Shown piece by piece: positions 8,156 to 15,400 of a DNA stretch of 20,154 bases. The DNA is from JANMJD01 sp031371195 (GTDB lineage Bacteria; Actinomycetota; Acidimicrobiia; Acidimicrobiales; Ilumatobacteraceae), in assembly GCA_031371195.1 (NCBI GenBank), contig JANMJD010000312.1:1-20154 (forward strand). The letters run 5' to 3'. The notes beneath the pieces were generated by a model. It did not search any database, was not told the origin of the DNA, and saw nothing but the letters and a program-made list of their open reading frames with translations. A program made the position numbers and the translations under genes. Each line of letters opens with the position of its first letter. Position 1 is the stretch's first letter.

Positions 8156-8193
8156 CGACGGTGGGTCCCACCCTCGGGTGAGGCCCACCGTCG
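8156..8193 (-). terminator. Strong hairpin downstream of the MMPL gene
   Basis: CGACGGTGGG (8156-8165) pairs perfectly with CCCACCGTCG (8184-8193). Inside, CACCC and GGGTG pair again, so the stem is about 18 pairs long with one mismatch and one wobble around a tiny loop. It starts 9 nt after the MMPL stop on the minus strand. No T-tract follows, which is common for GC-rich actinobacterial terminators. Confidence 0.7.
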
Positions 8194-8201
8194 AATGATG
8201 C

Positions 8202-10400
8202 TCAGGCGTCGATGAGTTCCGGATCCGCCGAAGGCGAACCCACGGTGCCGACGGACGGCGTGTTCAGGCCGGCGAGCAGCGCCTCGCCCTCGACGTCGAG
8301 GTGGGGCAGGATGCGATCGAGCCAGCGGGGCAGCCACCAGTTCGCCCCACCGAGCAGGGCCATCGTCGAAGGCACCAGCACCATGCGCACGATCGTGGCG
8401 TCGATCAGCACGGCGGTAGCCAGGCCGAGGCCGAACATCTTGATCATCACGTTGTCGGTGAGGATGAACGCCCCGAACACGCTGATCATGATCAGCGCCG
8501 CCGACGTGATCACCCGAGCCGTCCCGGTGAGGCCGTCGACCACGCTGGTGTGGCTGTTGCCGGTGCGCACATACTCCTCCCGCACCCGCGACAGCAGGAA
8601 CACCTCGTAGTCCATCGACAGCCCGAACAGGATGGCGAACATGATCATCGGGACGAACGGGTTGACCGGCACCGTGTCGTGCAACCCGATCAGGCTCTTG
8701 CCCCAACCCCACTGGAAGACCGCCACGATCACCCCGTAGGCCGATCCGATGGACAGCAGGTTCATCAGCGCCGCCTTCAACGGAACTAGGACCGAGCGGA
8801 AGACCAGCATCAGCAACAGGAACGACAAGGTCACGACGGCGCCGATGAACCACGGCAGCCGGGCAGTCAGCCGGGAGGAGATATCGATCTGCGCCGCGGT
8901 CCATCCGGCGACGTACGCCCGGCTGACCGACCGTTGCGTAGCGGCCGGAACCACGTCGTCGCGCAGGCGGTAGACCAACCGCTCGGTGGCGATGTCCTGC
9001 GGGGACGTGGTCGGCAGGACGGTCATCACGGCCGCGTCGCCAGCGGCATTGAGCTGCGGAGCGGTGACCATCGCGACGCCGGGCGTCGCTGCGATCTGTG
9101 TGCCAACCGCGGCCAGGGCCGTCGGCGTCGGATGATCGATCACGACCATCAGCGGGCCGTTGAATCCAGCACCGAAGCCGTCGGAGACCAGGTCGTACGC
9201 CCGCCGTTGCGTGGTCGACGGGGCGGCGTTGCCGTCGTCGGCGAAGGCGACCCGCAGCGACACGATCGGCACGGCGAGCATCACCAACGCCACCAGGCTG
9301 GCCAGCGCATAGCGCCGTGGGCGGCGCCCGACGTGGTGGGCCCAACGCCCGGCAATCGTCTGCGCCGCCGGCGTGGCCACGGCGTGGCGCCGACCGATGC
9401 GCAGGCGATCGATCCGGGTCCCGGCCAGTCCGAGGAACGCCGGCAGCATCGTCACTGCGGCGACCATGGCGACGGCGACCAGGATCGCCGAGGCGAAGCC
9501 CATGGCGGCGATCGACGGAATACCCGACACCCACAGACCGCAGATGGCGATGACGACGGTCATCCCGGCGAACAACACGGCCTGTCCGGCCGTCGCGTTG
9601 GCCCGGCCCGCAGCCTCGTCGACGCTGTGGCCCTCGTGCAGGAACTGGCGGTGGCGGGTGACCACGAACAGGGCGTAGTCGATGCCGACGCCCAGACCGA
9701 TCATCGTCGCCAACATCGGTGACACCGTCGGCACGTCGATGAAGCCGGCCATCACGCCAACCCCGGCAAGCCCGATGGCCACACCGAACAGGGCGCTGCC
9801 GATCGGCAGACCGGCGGCGATCACCGACCCGAAGGCGATCAGCAGGACCAGGACGGCTACGGCGATGCCGATGCCCTCGTTGCCCTCCACCTGCTGTGAG
9901 GCCTGGGCGATCGACCCGCCGATCTCCACCTGCAGGCCGGCGTCCCGGCCGACCTGGGCGGCCGCATCGACGAGCTCGAAGTCCGACAGTTGCGGCGTCG
10001 CGGCCGCAAGTGTCACCGTGGCCAATGCCGTCGTGCCGTCGGGGCCCACCGACGGCTGAGCCGGATCGAGCGGATCGGTGACGGCGGCGATTCCAGCGGT
10101 CGATCGCAGCCGATCGACGGTTGCGCCGATCGCCTGCTGGGCTGCCGGGGCCGTGAGGGTGCCATCGACGGCGTGGAACACCAACTGACCGGTGGCGCCC
10201 GACTGGACCGGGAAGCGCTCGGCCAGCAGATCACGAGCGGCCTGGGTCTCGGTGCCGGGCAGGACGAAGTCGTCGGTCGGTTCTCCACCGACCGCGGCGC
10301 GTAGACCGAAGACGGCGATGGCGACGAGCAGCCAAGCCCCCAGTACCCGCCAGGGCCGCCGCGCGGCCCACCGGCCGAGGCGATACAGATATGCAGACAT
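8202..10400 (-). CDS. MMPL family RND transporter
   Basis: A 732-residue inner-membrane transporter with the MMPL layout in two halves. One TM segment (about 16-36) leads to a first extracytoplasmic loop, then five TMs. TM7 leads to a second loop, then five more TMs, 12 in total. The paired family motifs GVGIDYALF (237-245) and GLSMDYEVF (593-601) carry the Asp-Tyr pairs linked to proton coupling in this superfamily. The C-terminal tail is short and soluble. Actinobacterial MMPL proteins export lipids, siderophores or other hydrophobic products; the substrate here is unknown. The ATG start is backed by a strong Shine-Dalgarno sequence. It lies 59 nt downstream of the AfsR-like regulator on the same strand and is probably co-transcribed or controlled by it. 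Confidence 0.95.
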   Translation of the reverse strand: MSAYLYRLGRWAARRPWRVLGAWLLVAIAVFGLRAAVGGEPTDDFVLPGTETQAARDLLAERFPVQSGATGQLVFHAVDGTLTAPAAQQAIGATVDRLRSTAGIAAVTDPLDPAQPSVGPDGTTALATVTLAAATPQLSDFELVDAAAQVGRDAGLQVEIGGSIAQASQQVEGNEGIGIAVAVLVLLIAFGSVIAAGLPIGSALFGVAIGLAGVGVMAGFIDVPTVSPMLATMIGLGVGIDYALFVVTRHRQFLHEGHSVDEAAGRANATAGQAVLFAGMTVVIAICGLWVSGIPSIAAMGFASAILVAVAMVAAVTMLPAFLGLAGTRIDRLRIGRRHAVATPAAQTIAGRWAHHVGRRPRRYALASLVALVMLAVPIVSLRVAFADDGNAAPSTTQRRAYDLVSDGFGAGFNGPLMVVIDHPTPTALAAVGTQIAATPGVAMVTAPQLNAAGDAAVMTVLPTTSPQDIATERLVYRLRDDVVPAATQRSVSRAYVAGWTAAQIDISSRLTARLPWFIGAVVTLSFLLLMLVFRSVLVPLKAALMNLLSIGSAYGVIVAVFQWGWGKSLIGLHDTVPVNPFVPMIMFAILFGLSMDYEVFLLSRVREEYVRTGNSHTSVVDGLTGTARVITSAALIMISVFGAFILTDNVMIKMFGLGLATAVLIDATIVRMVLVPSTMALLGGANWWLPRWLDRILPHLDVEGEALLAGLNTPSVGTVGSPSADPELIDA

Positions 10401-10405
10401 GGCTT

Positions 10406-10411
10406 CCTCCT
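10406..10411 (-). promoter_or_regulatory. Strong ribosome binding site of the MMPL gene
   Basis: AGGAGG on the minus strand ends 5 nt before the ATG at 10400. It fixes the start and suggests independent, efficient initiation. Confidence 0.85.
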
Positions 10412-10452
10412 CGATTGACTGGGAGAAGCGTGCGCCACACCGCTGATGTGAC

Positions 10453-10464
10453 CCTGACGTCAGG
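10453..10464. promoter_or_regulatory. 12-bp perfect palindrome at the regulator/transporter junction
   Basis: CCTGACGTCAGG is a perfect palindrome that overlaps the stop codon of the AfsR-like gene and lies about 58 nt upstream of the MMPL start. A further CTGACG half-site follows at 10465-10470. It could be an operator for the transporter gene. A 12-bp palindrome is not rare in 20 kb, so only its position argues for function. Confidence 0.25.
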
Positions 10465-13400
10465 CTGACGTGGCCGCCAGACCGCTGATCAGGCCATCGA
10501 TCCCGGCTCGACCACCGCGGGAGAATGCCTGCTCAAAGACCGAATCACCGATGCGCGTTCGCACGACGGTCTCGATGCGATCGAGGTCGCGCCGTTCGCC
10601 GCGCGGCATCGGAGCACCAGCGGCACGGCGGGCCGCATCGGCCGCTCCGAGCAGGAAGGCGGCCCGTTGATCATCGCCATGGGCGGCGGCCAGCCCGGCG
10701 AACCCCTCGACCGCCAATGCCTGCGCTCGGCGATCCTGCGTCATTCGGGCCGCGTCGAGGCCTTGGCGATGCCAGTACTCGGCGGCCAGGAGGTCGCCGG
10801 TCTCCTCGGCGACGAATCCCATCGAGTTGGCGGCGAACGACTTGGCCATTGGAATCGCGGCGACCCGATCGGTCGCCAACAGTTCCTGCAGAACGGCGGC
10901 GGCCTGTTCGGTCTCACCGCGATAGCGGTGCGAGAACGCCCGCCCCAACAGGATCTGGGTGAGCAACTCGCCGATCGCCACCTCACGCGCTTGGCGGACC
11001 GATTCCCGATGGAGACGGTCAGCTGTTTCGAGATCGCCTTCCAGCGCGGCGATCGTTCCTAACCGCGAGGCGGCGATCAGCGCGAAGCCCCCGCCGGCGG
11101 TGGCGGCGAACAGCTCCTGGGCCCGCTCCAACGAGGCGCGCGCCGCTGGATACTCGCCGAGCACTTCACGCACCGAGGCAACCGTGGCATGACCGAGCGC
11201 CTCACCCCATCGGTCACCGATCACCTTGAAGCGTTCGATCGATTCGGTAAGCTCGGCCACCGCCCGCGCCAACTCGCCCGAGGCGATCGACTCGACGCCG
11301 ATCATCAGGCGCAGCATGGCCAAACCCCATTGCGCGTTCGAGGCAACCAGCGAACGCTCGGTCTCGACGAGCAGCTCCGCCGCCTCGCTGCGTCGCCCGA
11401 ACTCGGCGAGCACGTTCGCCGCCAGCAACGCACAGATTCCGTGGGCCTCGGTGTCGCCGAACGAACGGCTGATCTCCAGCCCGGCCAGCAACCGCTCGAG
11501 CCCGTCCTCGGGTCGACGCCGATGAGTGGCGAACCAGCCCGACCATGACATCACCATGGCTCGCAGAACCTCAGATCCACCGGCGAACGACAGCGCCGTC
11601 TCGCACCATTCGTGGCCTTCGTCGATCTCGCCCCGCAGCCAGAACGCCCAGGTCATGCCCAGCGCGATGTTCAGGGCGTCATCGGCACGACCTCTCGACG
11701 CGCTCCAGTCGAGGGCCGCCCGCAGATCGTCGAGCTCACGTCCGATGCGCAGCGACCACTCGGGCTGTCGCGGTCCTCGAAGCTCGGTCCACGCCTGCAC
11801 GGCCACCGCCGCGAACCAGCTTGCATGACGGTCGCGAGCCGTCGAGGCGAAATCGGGTGCTTCCCCCAAACGCTCGCGCCCGTAGAAGGCCAAGGTCTGG
11901 AGCAGCCGGAATCGAACCTCGCCGTGTTCGGCAATTCGGACGATCAACGACTTGTCCACGAGACGGCCGAGGCGATCGGCGATCTCGAACGGGTCGGCAT
12001 CGGGGCCCGCGGCGACGTGCGATGCCGAGTCCAACGTGAACGCCCCGTTGAACACCGAGAGTCGTTCGAACATGACCCGCTCGGTCGGATCGAGCAGGTC
12101 GTAGCTCCATTCGACGACGGCGCGCAGAGTCTGTTGGCGGGGAAGGGCGGCTCGCGAACCACCGGTGAGCAGGCGGAAGCGATCGTGAAGTCGGCTGCGC
12201 AGATCGGTCAGCGACATCGTCCGCAGCCGAGCCGCGGCGAGTTCCAACGCCAATGGCAGGCCGTCGAGGCGGGCACAGATCTCGGCAATCAGATCGTCGT
12301 TTCCCGCATCGCCGGTCGGCAGCTCGACGGCGGCGGCTCGGGCCCGAATCACGAACAGTTCGACGGCGTCCGATGTCGCCAGCGGCGGTACCGGCCACAG
12401 GTGCTCGCCGGCGATCGCCAGGCCCTCACGGCTGGTGGCCAGCACCGTCAGCTGCGGACAGGATCTCACGAGCCCGTCGACGATCTTGGCGACGTCGTCG
12501 ATCAGGTGTTCACAATTGTCGAAGACCAGCAGCATGTGGCGGTCGCCGATCAATTCGACCACGGCATCGAAGGCATTCGCCGACGAATCGGGTCGACTGG
12601 GATCGCGCAGGCTCCTGCACCCGATTACGGCGGCGATCAACTGCGGAAGGGTCGAGCCATCGCTCAGTCCGGCCAGTTCGAGCAACCATGCACCACCACG
12701 CGGGCGAACGTTGCGGGCGACAGCCAAAGCCAATCGGGTCTTGCCGGCGCCACCGGGCCCGACGAGCGTGACCACCCGATGCTCGTCGAGCAGGTCGGCA
12801 ACCACGCGTTGCTCGGCGACCCGGCCGACGAAACGGTCACTCTCGGCCGGCAGGTTTCCGGTACGACGCACGGATTCACCGACCAGCGGTTCGAGGTCCT
12901 GGGCCAGCACGGCCGCCTCGACGGCACGGAGCTCGGCGCCTGGCTCGATGCCCAACTCGTCGACCAGCGTGGACCGAGCCCGTTGATAGGTCCGCAGGGC
13001 ATCGGCCTGGCGGCCGGTACGGGCCTGCGCGGTCATCAACAGGGCCCACAACCGCTCCCGGGTCGGATGACTGTGGGTGAGCAGCTCCAAGGTGGCCAAT
13101 GCGTCGGCGGCGTTGCCGCGTTCGACGGCGTCGGCCAGGTGGCGTTCCGTGGTCAACAACCGGACTTCGGCCAACCGCACGGACTCGGCGATCACGTCGG
13201 GATGATCGACACCGTCGTATGCCGCTCCCCGCCAGAGCGCCAAGGCGGCCTCGAACTCCGCACGGGCCACCCGCTGTTCGAATTCGATCGCATCGACGTC
13301 GATGACGAGCGAGTACCCGCCGGCCCGGGTCTCGATCGCGCCGGTGGGCAGCAGTCGACGAAGCTTGGCGATGTGGGCCTGCAACGCGTTGGCCGCGTTG

Positions 13401-13609
13401 GCCGGGAGCGCCTCCGGCCACAATGCATCGGCCAGACGCTCCGCTGCGACCGTTCGCCGGGCGCCGACCGCCAGCATGGCCAACAGGCGCTGGGCCAGCG
13501 CGCCGGGAACATCGACCACGCGCCCGTCCACGACCACATCGAGGGCGCCCAGGACGCGTACCTCGGCTTTGGTTGCCGGCATCGTCCCGAGAGTCTTGGC
13601 TGCCGACAT
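10460..13609 (-). CDS. AfsR/SARP-type transcriptional regulator with BTAD, STAND ATPase and TPR-like region
   Basis: A 1049-residue cytoplasmic regulator. Residues about 17-104 form an OmpR-type winged helix (VRVLGALDVVVDG, then AHIAKLRRLL and RAGGYSL). Residues about 107-237 form the bacterial transcriptional activation domain ending in DELGIEPGAELR. Next is a STAND/NB-ARC-like ATPase with Walker A GPGGAGKTR (284-292), Walker B LVFDN (361-365), TSREGL and GLPLALELAAARLR. The remainder is Ala/Leu/Glu-rich helical repeat consistent with TPRs. It has no LuxR HTH at the C-terminus, unlike many LAL relatives, so DNA binding rests on the N-terminal domain. Start: ATG 13609 has a promoter placed for leaderless translation; an in-frame ATG nine codons later is the alternative. 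It is divergent from metG and upstream of the MMPL exporter, its most likely target. Confidence 0.94.
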   Translation of the reverse strand: MSAAKTLGTMPATKAEVRVLGALDVVVDGRVVDVPGALAQRLLAMLAVGARRTVAAERLADALWPEALPANAANALQAHIAKLRRLLPTGAIETRAGGYSLVIDVDAIEFEQRVARAEFEAALALWRGAAYDGVDHPDVIAESVRLAEVRLLTTERHLADAVERGNAADALATLELLTHSHPTRERLWALLMTAQARTGRQADALRTYQRARSTLVDELGIEPGAELRAVEAAVLAQDLEPLVGESVRRTGNLPAESDRFVGRVAEQRVVADLLDEHRVVTLVGPGGAGKTRLALAVARNVRPRGGAWLLELAGLSDGSTLPQLIAAVIGCRSLRDPSRPDSSANAFDAVVELIGDRHMLLVFDNCEHLIDDVAKIVDGLVRSCPQLTVLATSREGLAIAGEHLWPVPPLATSDAVELFVIRARAAAVELPTGDAGNDDLIAEICARLDGLPLALELAAARLRTMSLTDLRSRLHDRFRLLTGGSRAALPRQQTLRAVVEWSYDLLDPTERVMFERLSVFNGAFTLDSASHVAAGPDADPFEIADRLGRLVDKSLIVRIAEHGEVRFRLLQTLAFYGRERLGEAPDFASTARDRHASWFAAVAVQAWTELRGPRQPEWSLRIGRELDDLRAALDWSASRGRADDALNIALGMTWAFWLRGEIDEGHEWCETALSFAGGSEVLRAMVMSWSGWFATHRRRPEDGLERLLAGLEISRSFGDTEAHGICALLAANVLAEFGRRSEAAELLVETERSLVASNAQWGLAMLRLMIGVESIASGELARAVAELTESIERFKVIGDRWGEALGHATVASVREVLGEYPAARASLERAQELFAATAGGGFALIAASRLGTIAALEGDLETADRLHRESVRQAREVAIGELLTQILLGRAFSHRYRGETEQAAAVLQELLATDRVAAIPMAKSFAANSMGFVAEETGDLLAAEYWHRQGLDAARMTQDRRAQALAVEGFAGLAAAHGDDQRAAFLLGAADAARRAAGAPMPRGERRDLDRIETVVRTRIGDSVFEQAFSRGGRAGIDGLISGLAATSA

Positions 13610-13617
13610 GATTCGCG

Positions 13618-13646
13618 AGAGTAGGTCTGAAATCGGTCGCCGTGAA
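13618..13646 (-). promoter_or_regulatory. Predicted promoter of the AfsR-like gene
   Basis: On the minus strand TTCACG (13646-13641) and TACTCT (13623-13618) are separated by exactly 17 bp, resembling -35 TTGACA (four of six) and -10 TAnnnT. The -10 ends 8 nt before the ATG at 13609 and no Shine-Dalgarno sequence is seen, so the mRNA may be leaderless. Confidence 0.45.
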
Positions 13647-13662
13647 CGGTGTCATGTGCCAC

Positions 13663-13668
13663 TACGCT
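13663..13668 (+). promoter_or_regulatory. Possible -10 hexamer of the metG transcript
   Basis: TACGCT (TAnnnT type) ends 7 nt before a GTG at 13676 that opens a short reading frame. The matching -35 region would coincide with the -35 of the divergent regulator promoter near 13641-13646. No clear -35 consensus is visible on this strand. Confidence 0.3.
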
Positions 13669-13675
13669 GCGATCC

Positions 13676-13720
13676 GTGACTGTGATCGCCCGTTCTTCGA
13701 ACCGAATGTGCCGCTCGTAA
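13676..13720 (+). CDS. Possible leaderless 14-codon upstream ORF before metG
   Basis: GTG 13676 to TAA 13718-13720 encodes the 14-residue peptide MTVIARSSNRMCRS. It has no Shine-Dalgarno sequence but starts 7 nt after a -10-like box, as leaderless small ORFs do in actinobacteria. An internal Met codon lies three codons before the end of the peptide, and a hairpin (13723-13762) begins right after the stop. It could be a regulatory leader peptide for the methionyl-tRNA synthetase gene. Existence and translation are inferred; with a single internal Met codon the case for attenuation is weak. Confidence 0.25.
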   Translation: MTVIARSSNRMCRS

Positions 13721-13722
13721 CC

Positions 13723-13762
13723 GAGCCGGCCGGCGCGCGTCCAGACACCCCGAGACCGGCTC
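13723..13762 (+). other. Hairpin in the metG leader
   Basis: GAGCCGG (13723-13729) pairs perfectly with CCGGCTC (13756-13762) across a 26-nt loop. The left arm can also pair locally with the following CCGGC, so two structures compete. It lies between the possible upstream ORF and the metG ribosome binding site. Confidence 0.35.
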
Positions 13763-13790
13763 TCCTGCCGTTACCGTTCACCCTCGTACC

Positions 13791-13796
13791 AGGAGA
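13791..13796 (+). promoter_or_regulatory. Ribosome binding site of metG
   Basis: AGGAGA ends 6 nt before the ATG at 13803 and fixes this start. Confidence 0.8.
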
Positions 13797-13802
13797 CCTC
13801 CG

Positions 13803-15323
13803 ATGACCCGCTTCTACGCAACCACCCCGATCTACTACGTAAATGCCAAGCCCCACCTCGGCCACGCCTATACGACGATCGTCGGCGACGCCCTGACCCG
13901 TTGGCATCGGCTGCTCGGCGAGGATGTCCACTTCCTCACCGGCACCGATGAGCACGGCCTCAAGATCCAGCAGGCCGCCGATTCCGCCGGGCTGACACCC
14001 CAGGAGTTCACCGACTCGATCGCCCCGCAGTTCGCCGAGGCGTGGCAGAAGCTGAACATCGCCAATGACGACTTCATCCGCACCACCGAGCCGCGCCACT
14101 ACCGGGCCGTCGAGAAGCTGCTGCAGGCGTGCTACGACGCCGGCGACATCGAACTCGACGTCTATGCCGGCAAATATTGCGTGGCCTGCGAGGAGTACTA
14201 CACCGACGACGAACTCGATCCCGGTGATCTGTGCCGCATCCACAAACTCCCGGTGGAGTATTTCGAGGAGGAGAACTACTTCTTCCGCCTCAGCCGCTTC
14301 CAGGACCGCCTGCTCGAGTGGTACGCCGCCCACCCGGATGCCATCGTTCCCGAGTTTCGGGCTAACGAGGCGCTCGGCCTGATCCGTTCCGGGCTGCGCG
14401 ATTTCTCGATCTCGCGCACCTCGCTGACCTGGGGCATTCCCCTGCCGTGGGATGCCAAGCACGTCACCTATGTGTGGTTCGACGCCCTCACCAACTACCT
14501 CTCCGCCGTCGGCTACGGCGATGAATCGCCTGAGGGCCGCATCGCGTTCGACCGGTACTGGCCGGTCGACTACCACCTGATCGGCAAGGACATCATCCGC
14601 CATCACTGCGTCTATTGGCCGGCAATGCTGCTGTCGGCCGGGGTCGACCTGCCCCGCGGCTGGGCCGTCGGCGGCTGGCTGCTCTCCGGTGGCGAAAAGA
14701 TGAGCAAGACCACGGGCAATGTCGTCAACCCGCTCGACCTGATCGACGACATCGGCCTCGACGGCTTCCGCTACTACGTGCTCGCCGACACCTCCTACGG
14801 GCACGACGGCGACTTCACATACGAGGGTCTGACCGGTCGCTACAACTCCGATCTGGCCAACAACCTGGGCAATCTTCTGTCGCGGGTCGCCACCGTCGTG
14901 GGCAAGAAGTGCGACGGCATCGGTCCGGCTCCGGCCGCCGACTCGCCGCTCGCCTCGGCTGCCGCCGACGCATACGCCGGCGCCGCAGCGGCATGGGACC
15001 AGGTCGCGCCGTCGAAGGCGTTGGAGGCGACGTGGGGGCTCCTGCGGGCAACCAACGCCTATCTCGAGGCTAACGAGCCGTGGAAGGCCGAGCCGGGGCC
15101 AGCGGTCGACGCTGTGCTCGGCGACGCCTTGGAGGTGCTGCGGATCGTCAGCGTGCTGGCCTACCCGGCCGTGCCCGACACGGCTCAGGCCGTGTGGGAA
15201 CGGATCGGCCTGGCCGGCGACGTCGCCGATCAACGGCTGCCCGACGCCGCAGCGTGGGGCGGCTATCCCGGCGGCGTCGCCGTCGTCAAGGGTGAGCCGC
15301 TGTTCCCCCGCCGGTCGATCTGA
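13803..15323 (+). CDS. metG: Methionine--tRNA ligase
   Basis: A 506-residue class I aminoacyl-tRNA synthetase that charges tRNA-Met in the cytoplasm. The HIGH signature is HLGH at 18-21 and the KMSKS loop is KMSKT at 299-303 (GEKMSKTTGN). A zinc knuckle is visible as Cys126-x2-Cys129 and Cys144-x2-His147. The helical anticodon-binding domain follows (YNSDLANNLGNLLSR, then ATNAYLEANEPWK). There is no C-terminal EMAP/Trbp-like tRNA-binding extension, so this is the short form, close in length to mycobacterial MetRS. The ATG has a good Shine-Dalgarno sequence. Its last codons and stop lie within the first unit of a 14-bp tandem repeat array. The leader contains a possible upstream ORF and a hairpin. 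Confidence 0.97.
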   Translation: MTRFYATTPIYYVNAKPHLGHAYTTIVGDALTRWHRLLGEDVHFLTGTDEHGLKIQQAADSAGLTPQEFTDSIAPQFAEAWQKLNIANDDFIRTTEPRHYRAVEKLLQACYDAGDIELDVYAGKYCVACEEYYTDDELDPGDLCRIHKLPVEYFEEENYFFRLSRFQDRLLEWYAAHPDAIVPEFRANEALGLIRSGLRDFSISRTSLTWGIPLPWDAKHVTYVWFDALTNYLSAVGYGDESPEGRIAFDRYWPVDYHLIGKDIIRHHCVYWPAMLLSAGVDLPRGWAVGGWLLSGGEKMSKTTGNVVNPLDLIDDIGLDGFRYYVLADTSYGHDGDFTYEGLTGRYNSDLANNLGNLLSRVATVVGKKCDGIGPAPAADSPLASAAADAYAGAAAAWDQVAPSKALEATWGLLRATNAYLEANEPWKAEPGPAVDAVLGDALEVLRIVSVLAYPAVPDTAQAVWERIGLAGDVADQRLPDAAAWGGYPGGVAVVKGEPLFPRRSI

Positions 15324-15384
15324 TCCAGTCGATCTGATCCAGTCGACCAGATCCAGTCGACCAGATTCAAGTCGATCCAATCCA
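15314..15384. repeat. Five tandem ~14-bp repeats between metG and the alpha-galactosidase gene
   Basis: Units start at 15314, 15328, 15342, 15356 and 15371. The first two are identical (GTCGATCTGATCCA), the third is GTCGACCAGATCCA, the fourth is a 15-nt variant of the third, and the fifth is GTCGATCCAATCCA. All share GTCGA followed by an ATCCA-like end. Unit 1 contains the metG stop codon, and the array ends 1 nt before the alpha-galactosidase Shine-Dalgarno sequence. There are no spacers, so it is not a CRISPR array. Confidence 0.93.
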
Positions 15385-15385
15385 C

Positions 15386-15391
15386 AGGAGA
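15386..15391 (+). promoter_or_regulatory. Ribosome binding site of the alpha-galactosidase gene
   Basis: AGGAGA ends 9 nt before the ATG at 15401 and lies directly after the tandem repeat array. Confidence 0.7.
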
Positions 15392-15400
15392 TTTCGTTCC

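Noticed and set aside
8092..9534. Upstream in-frame extension of the thioesterase to 760 residues
   Set aside because: The extension overlaps the MMPL gene in another frame and crosses its terminator; only the last 279 residues resemble a protein family.
11612..13624. Long plus-strand open frame of 670 codons
   Set aside because: Antisense shadow of the AfsR-like gene. Such frames arise in GC-rich DNA because stop codons are rare; the composition is Arg/Gln/Gly-rich and no motif is present.
13662..15380. Minus-strand open frame of 572 codons opposite metG
   Set aside because: metG has all signatures and a ribosome binding site. The antisense product is low-information and its start lies in the tandem repeat.
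15314..15384. CRISPR array
   Set aside because: Units are only 14 bp and contiguous with no spacers, and no cas genes are present.
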